The position numbers and the translations under genes were made by a program. From contig JAKMFK010000265.1 of assembly GCA_022425465.1 (NCBI GenBank), positions 1 to 9,815 on the forward strand: 9,815 nt of DNA, read 5' to 3'. Below are positions 6,466 through 9,815 of the stretch, piece after piece. Origin of the DNA: Bacteroidia bacterium. GTDB taxonomy: Bacteria > Bacteroidota > Bacteroidia > NS11-12g > UBA9320. The stretch's first letter is position 1. Each line of letters starts with the position of its first letter. The notes below the pieces were generated by a model. The model searched no databases. It had not been told where the DNA came from and saw only the letters and a program-made list of their open reading frames with translations.

Positions 6466-7944
6466 TTAGTAGTTGTTATTTTGTGACCAATTTCCTCCTG
6501 CTAAATCGATTTCAACTTGAGGAATTGGAAATAATTCGTGTTTACCGGGTACAAATCCATAGATTTCGTCTGCGGCTTTAGCTGTTCTGACAAGATCGAA
6601 AAATCGGTGGCCTTCTCCTGAAAGTTCTAGTCTTCTTTCAGCCCAAATAGCTTCAGTTAGGGCATTACCTGATGAGTTGATTGGAGACATATTTACTCGA
6701 TTCCTCACTTGGTTAAGATATCCTTGAGCTTTTGAATCGTCTGGAGTTGTTGATCTATTATGGGCTTCAGCAGCCATTAGAAGTACATCAGCATATCGGA
6801 TTACAAGGTAATTTACAGGGCTAGTCAAATCGTTGTCAGGCAAGCCTATTTCTCCTTGCCTTTTGATGTATTTGTTGTTGTAATATCCTGTGTGACCTCC
6901 ACCTCCAATAGCATAGGTGATTTCAGACGAGTTAGGTTGCTTTGCGATAAACGCATCAATATCTAATACTGTAGCATCTCTGCGAATGTCAGTTGCATCA
7001 AAAGCATCATATAAATCTTGAGTTGGAAGATTATAACTATTTCCATCTCCATATACTGGACCATTATATTGGCGTATTCCCTGAAAACCAGGAGCAGCAT
7101 TTCCTTCTAAGCATATGAGACATCCATATCCACCACCTTCTGCTCCAGAATATTGAACATCAAAAACAGCTTCTGAATGTCCTTCATTATTTACTTTGAA
7201 TAAATCGGTGTAATCACTAATTAATGTATATCTACTTTTGTTGATTACTTCATCAAAAGTTGAGGCAGCTTGATCAAATTTATCTTGATATAAGTATGCT
7301 TTCCCTAACAGACTCAAACACGCTCCCTTTGTAATCCTTCCTTTAGTAGGGTCATTCCAATCCAAAACGGAAGCTGCAAAACTGAGATCTTGTTCGATTT
7401 GTGCAAAAACTTCACTTCTTGGTGTTCTATCAATTTTAGTTACTTCATCAGCACCTAATCTTTTATCGATAACTAAGGGGACATCTCCAAAGTATTTAAC
7501 CAATTCAAAATAGTAGTAAGCTCTTAAAAATGTAGCTTCTGCAATAATCTTATTCTTTCCTTCAAAATCGATTTTATCCTTGTTTTCAAGCAAGTAGTTT
7601 GCTCGAGTAACTCCAGCATAATTCCATCGAAATATACTTCTAAGTTCATTGTTTACCGCATCATGACTCATGGCTTCAATTTCATGAAGTCCTTCCGTAT
7701 CATTCACACTTTCACCACCTGCAATGGAGTTGTCAGAAGCAATTTCTCCAACCCAAACAGTCATAAATGAAGATTGAAGTAAATCATATGCTCCAGTTAA
7801 TGCTCTTTGATAATCATTGGGAGTCTCAAAGAAATTTTCTGCATCTTGTGTGTACAGGGGATCAATATCTAAAAATTTCTTACAGCTAAACATCGAAGGT
7901 AAAATGAGAAGCATAAAGATGATTGTTGTTATTTTTTTTGTCAT
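6466..7944 (-). CDS. SusD/RagB-family outer-membrane glycan-binding lipoprotein
   Basis: Surface lipoprotein that caps the SusC barrel and binds the glycan for import. I chose the ATG at 7944, giving 492 residues. A TTG at 7953 in the same frame would add three residues but lies two bases after the SusC stop and is less likely. The signal peptide ends in MFSC with lipidated Cys21, followed by KKFLDIDP, a typical SusD start. TPR-type helices follow (TFLRAYYYFELVKYFGDVPL at about 138-157). The C-terminal RagB/SusD domain contains RYADVLLMAAEA, ERRLELSGEGHRFFDLVR and the ending FPIPQVEID...QNNNY. A CLIC pair (Cys275, Cys278) in a glycine-rich loop is unusual for the family. The length is at the short end of the usual range. 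The gene sits 11 bases downstream of SusC and is surely co-transcribed with it. Confidence 0.96.
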   Translation of the reverse strand: MTKKITTIIFMLLILPSMFSCKKFLDIDPLYTQDAENFFETPNDYQRALTGAYDLLQSSFMTVWVGEIASDNSIAGGESVNDTEGLHEIEAMSHDAVNNELRSIFRWNYAGVTRANYLLENKDKIDFEGKNKIIAEATFLRAYYYFELVKYFGDVPLVIDKRLGADEVTKIDRTPRSEVFAQIEQDLSFAASVLDWNDPTKGRITKGACLSLLGKAYLYQDKFDQAASTFDEVINKSRYTLISDYTDLFKVNNEGHSEAVFDVQYSGAEGGGYGCLICLEGNAAPGFQGIRQYNGPVYGDGNSYNLPTQDLYDAFDATDIRRDATVLDIDAFIAKQPNSSEITYAIGGGGHTGYYNNKYIKRQGEIGLPDNDLTSPVNYLVIRYADVLLMAAEAHNRSTTPDDSKAQGYLNQVRNRVNMSPINSSGNALTEAIWAERRLELSGEGHRFFDLVRTAKAADEIYGFVPGKHELFPIPQVEIDLAGGNWSQNNNY

Positions 7945-7955
7945 GTGTGTCAATG

Positions 7956-9815
7956 TTAAAATTTAAGGGAAATACCTGCCATAATTGTTCTTGCTTGAGG
8001 GTAGAAGCCATAATCTATACCAGATGCTAATGGGCCACCAGCAGATCCAATATCTGGATCATATCCTTTATATCGAGTTAAAGTCAACAAGTTATTTGCT
8101 GCAACGTAAATTCGAGTTGAGTTGATATTTACCCTTTGAGTAAGTTTTGGGTTGAATGTATATCCAACTTGAAGGTTCTTCAGTCTCAAAAATGATCCGT
8201 CTTCCACAAAATAGTCTGAGAAAATAGTATTTCTGTTTAATTCGGTTGTTAGCCTAGGATTTACATTAGTTGTGTTTTCTCCAGTCCAACGATCTATGTT
8301 GTAGTTCAGTTGGTTAGCAAAAGGCTGTTGACGCTCATAGTTACGAACAATATCTTGCCCTAGAGCAGCAAAGAAATTTCCGGATAAATCAAATCCTTCG
8401 TAGCTGATATTTATATTATATCCGATGGTTACTTTAGGAATTGGAGTACCAATCATTGTTTTATCAGAATCGTCATTAAAGTTGATTTTTCCGTCACCAT
8501 CTTGATCAACAAATCTTAAATCTCCTGGGACAGCCCCTTCCTGTGTTACAGGGGAATTGTCGATTTCTTCTTGGGTCTGGAATATTCCTTCAGTTTCATA
8601 TCCAATAAAATATCCGATTGGAAATCCTCGCTCAAAACGTGTGGCAATGTTACCGCCAACCCCAAATGATGCACCAGGGAGGAAGTCAATACCGGTTGGG
8701 ATTTTGACTACTTCATTTTTAATAAATGTTGCATTGATATTTGTACTTAGGTTGAACTTTTTACCTGGTTTCATAGCATATCCCAGCTCAATTTCTAATC
8801 CCTTGTTAGATACATCTCCAGCATTAATAATAGGAGGGTAGCTACCTGCTCCTGCCGTTCCAAGTACTCCTGATACATCAGGTTGAAACAGTAAATCTTT
8901 TGTGTTTTTGATAAAGTAATTAAGTGTCAAATCAAATGTGTGAAGAATTTTTAAATCTGCACCAACGTTGAACTGGCGGGTAGTTTCCCATTTTAAGTCA
9001 GGGTTGGCAGCTCTACCAATAGCAGCACCTGTTGTGATGATGTCATCAAATACATATACACCCTCACCATTAAGTAGACCTCGATATGCAAAGTTGGCAA
9101 TCTGGTCATTTCCACTGACTCCATAACTTAATCGGATTTTGAAGAACTTAATTCGGTCTATATTATAAAAATCTTCTTCTGATAATAACCATGAACCAGA
9201 GACCGTAGGAAAGAAACCAAATCGATTGTTAGGTCCAAATTTTGAAGATCCATCTCGTCTTACGATTAGTGAACCGTTGTATTTTGTGCCATATTTATAT
9301 TGTGCTCGAACGAATGCCGATACTAATCGTTCTTGAAACTGAAATGAGTTGGTATTGTTCAGAAAACCACCTGGTGCAAGATTTGCCGAAATGTCTGCGT
9401 AATCCACAGAATTATTTGGAATATTATAAGCAGTTCCTCCAAGTCCTTTTCCGTTTCTACTGAATATAGATACACCTGCAGTTGTTTTTAGGGTATGAAT
9501 TTCATTAAATTTCGTATCGTGGTTTATAAAACTCTCAAAGTTAATATCACTATATGTTGACCTACCTTCGTAGACACTAGCACCACGTTCAATAGTACTT
9601 CCAGGTGCAATCTCAACTAATGCTGGATCTAAATCAGCATTGATTGCTGTATTTTGAGCTTTCCCTGGACCATACCAAACAAGAGGGGAGAATACCTTAT
9701 TTTCAACTACGGCGTAATTGTAATTAAATCTATTAGTAAAAGTTAGATTATCTGTGATGTCAAAGGCGATCTCTTCTTTTCCTACCAGTTTATCTACCCA
9801 AGAAGTATTATAGGT
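7956..9815 (-). CDS. SusC/RagA-family TonB-dependent outer-membrane transporter, 5' partial
   Basis: TonB-dependent outer-membrane channel importing oligosaccharides delivered by SusD. The frame stays open to the window end, giving 619 C-terminal residues. A GTG at 9407 is not the start, since coding continues upstream with family-like sequence (LKTTAGVSIFSRNGKG). SusC proteins are usually about 1000 residues, so the signal peptide, carboxypeptidase-D-like domain and most of the plug lie outside. The visible part is beta-barrel, with RRDGSSKFGPNNRFGFFP, LKWETTRQFNVGADL, and the calcium-loop-like DQDGDGKINFND (around 8470-8510) followed by MIGTPIPK. It ends in ARTIMAGISLKF with the terminal Phe usual for outer-membrane barrels. 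It is the first visible gene of the minus-strand arm, so the operon promoter is probably upstream, beyond the window. No frameshift or internal stop is seen. Confidence 0.96.
   Translation of the reverse strand, partial: TYNTSWVDKLVGKEEIAFDITDNLTFTNRFNYNYAVVENKVFSPLVWYGPGKAQNTAINADLDPALVEIAPGSTIERGASVYEGRSTYSDINFESFINHDTKFNEIHTLKTTAGVSIFSRNGKGLGGTAYNIPNNSVDYADISANLAPGGFLNNTNSFQFQERLVSAFVRAQYKYGTKYNGSLIVRRDGSSKFGPNNRFGFFPTVSGSWLLSEEDFYNIDRIKFFKIRLSYGVSGNDQIANFAYRGLLNGEGVYVFDDIITTGAAIGRAANPDLKWETTRQFNVGADLKILHTFDLTLNYFIKNTKDLLFQPDVSGVLGTAGAGSYPPIINAGDVSNKGLEIELGYAMKPGKKFNLSTNINATFIKNEVVKIPTGIDFLPGASFGVGGNIATRFERGFPIGYFIGYETEGIFQTQEEIDNSPVTQEGAVPGDLRFVDQDGDGKINFNDDSDKTMIGTPIPKVTIGYNINISYEGFDLSGNFFAALGQDIVRNYERQQPFANQLNYNIDRWTGENTTNVNPRLTTELNRNTIFSDYFVEDGSFLRLKNLQVGYTFNPKLTQRVNINSTRIYVAANNLLTLTRYKGYDPDIGSAGGPLASGIDYGFYPQARTIMAGISLKF

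Noticed and set aside
6252..6581. Plus-strand 109-residue open frame across the ends of the SusD and PKD lipoprotein genes.
   Set aside because: It runs antisense to two well-supported genes and its translation resembles no protein I recognise.
7945..7953. TTG start for SusD, three codons before the ATG at 7944.
   Set aside because: TTG starts are uncommon in this group, the ATG gives a standard lipoprotein signal peptide, and the TTG lies only two bases from the SusC stop.
9242..9463. Plus-strand open frame across the SusC gene.
   Set aside because: It is a shadow of the SusC coding frame, with no family resemblance and no initiation context.

Overview
The window looks like part of a polysaccharide utilization locus (PUL) from a Bacteroidota, most likely a Flavobacteriia-type, possibly marine, bacterium. 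The evidence is a SusC/SusD pair, a PKD-domain lipoprotein directly behind SusD, four lipoproteins with clear lipoboxes, AT-rich DNA, and no Shine-Dalgarno sequence at any of the five visible gene starts. The species cannot be named from the sequence.

The genes form two convergent arms. The plus-strand arm (bases 2-4392) is the tail of a Nudix-type winged-helix regulator, an SSS-family sodium/sugar symporter, and a GH3 beta-glucosidase lipoprotein; the gaps are only 21 and 17 bases, so it reads as one operon. The minus-strand arm (9815 down to 4403) is a SusC-type TonB-dependent transporter cut by the window end, then SusD, a PKD-containing surface glycan-binding protein candidate, and a PKD-GH16 lipoprotein. 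The two arms meet tail to tail with 10 bases between the stop codons. No stretch longer than 51 bases lacks a gene, and I see no RNA gene, mobile element or CRISPR array.

The enzymes point to a beta-1,3-glucan such as laminarin. GH16 carries the EIDIME catalytic motif typical of laminarinases and would cut the chain at the surface. SusD and the PKD protein would bind the glucan, and SusC would import oligosaccharides. The GH3 enzyme would release glucose, and the vSGLT-like symporter would carry it across the inner membrane. The Nudix regulator is the likely control gene, at least of its own operon. The GH16-GH3-PKD-SusCD set is known from laminarin PULs of marine flavobacteria. The less usual parts are the Nudix regulator and the dedicated SSS symporter.

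I did not find a clearly undescribed system here. The best leads are the regulator, the substituted sugar site of the symporter, the unassigned C-terminal domain of the PKD lipoprotein, and the apparent split in lipoprotein sorting.
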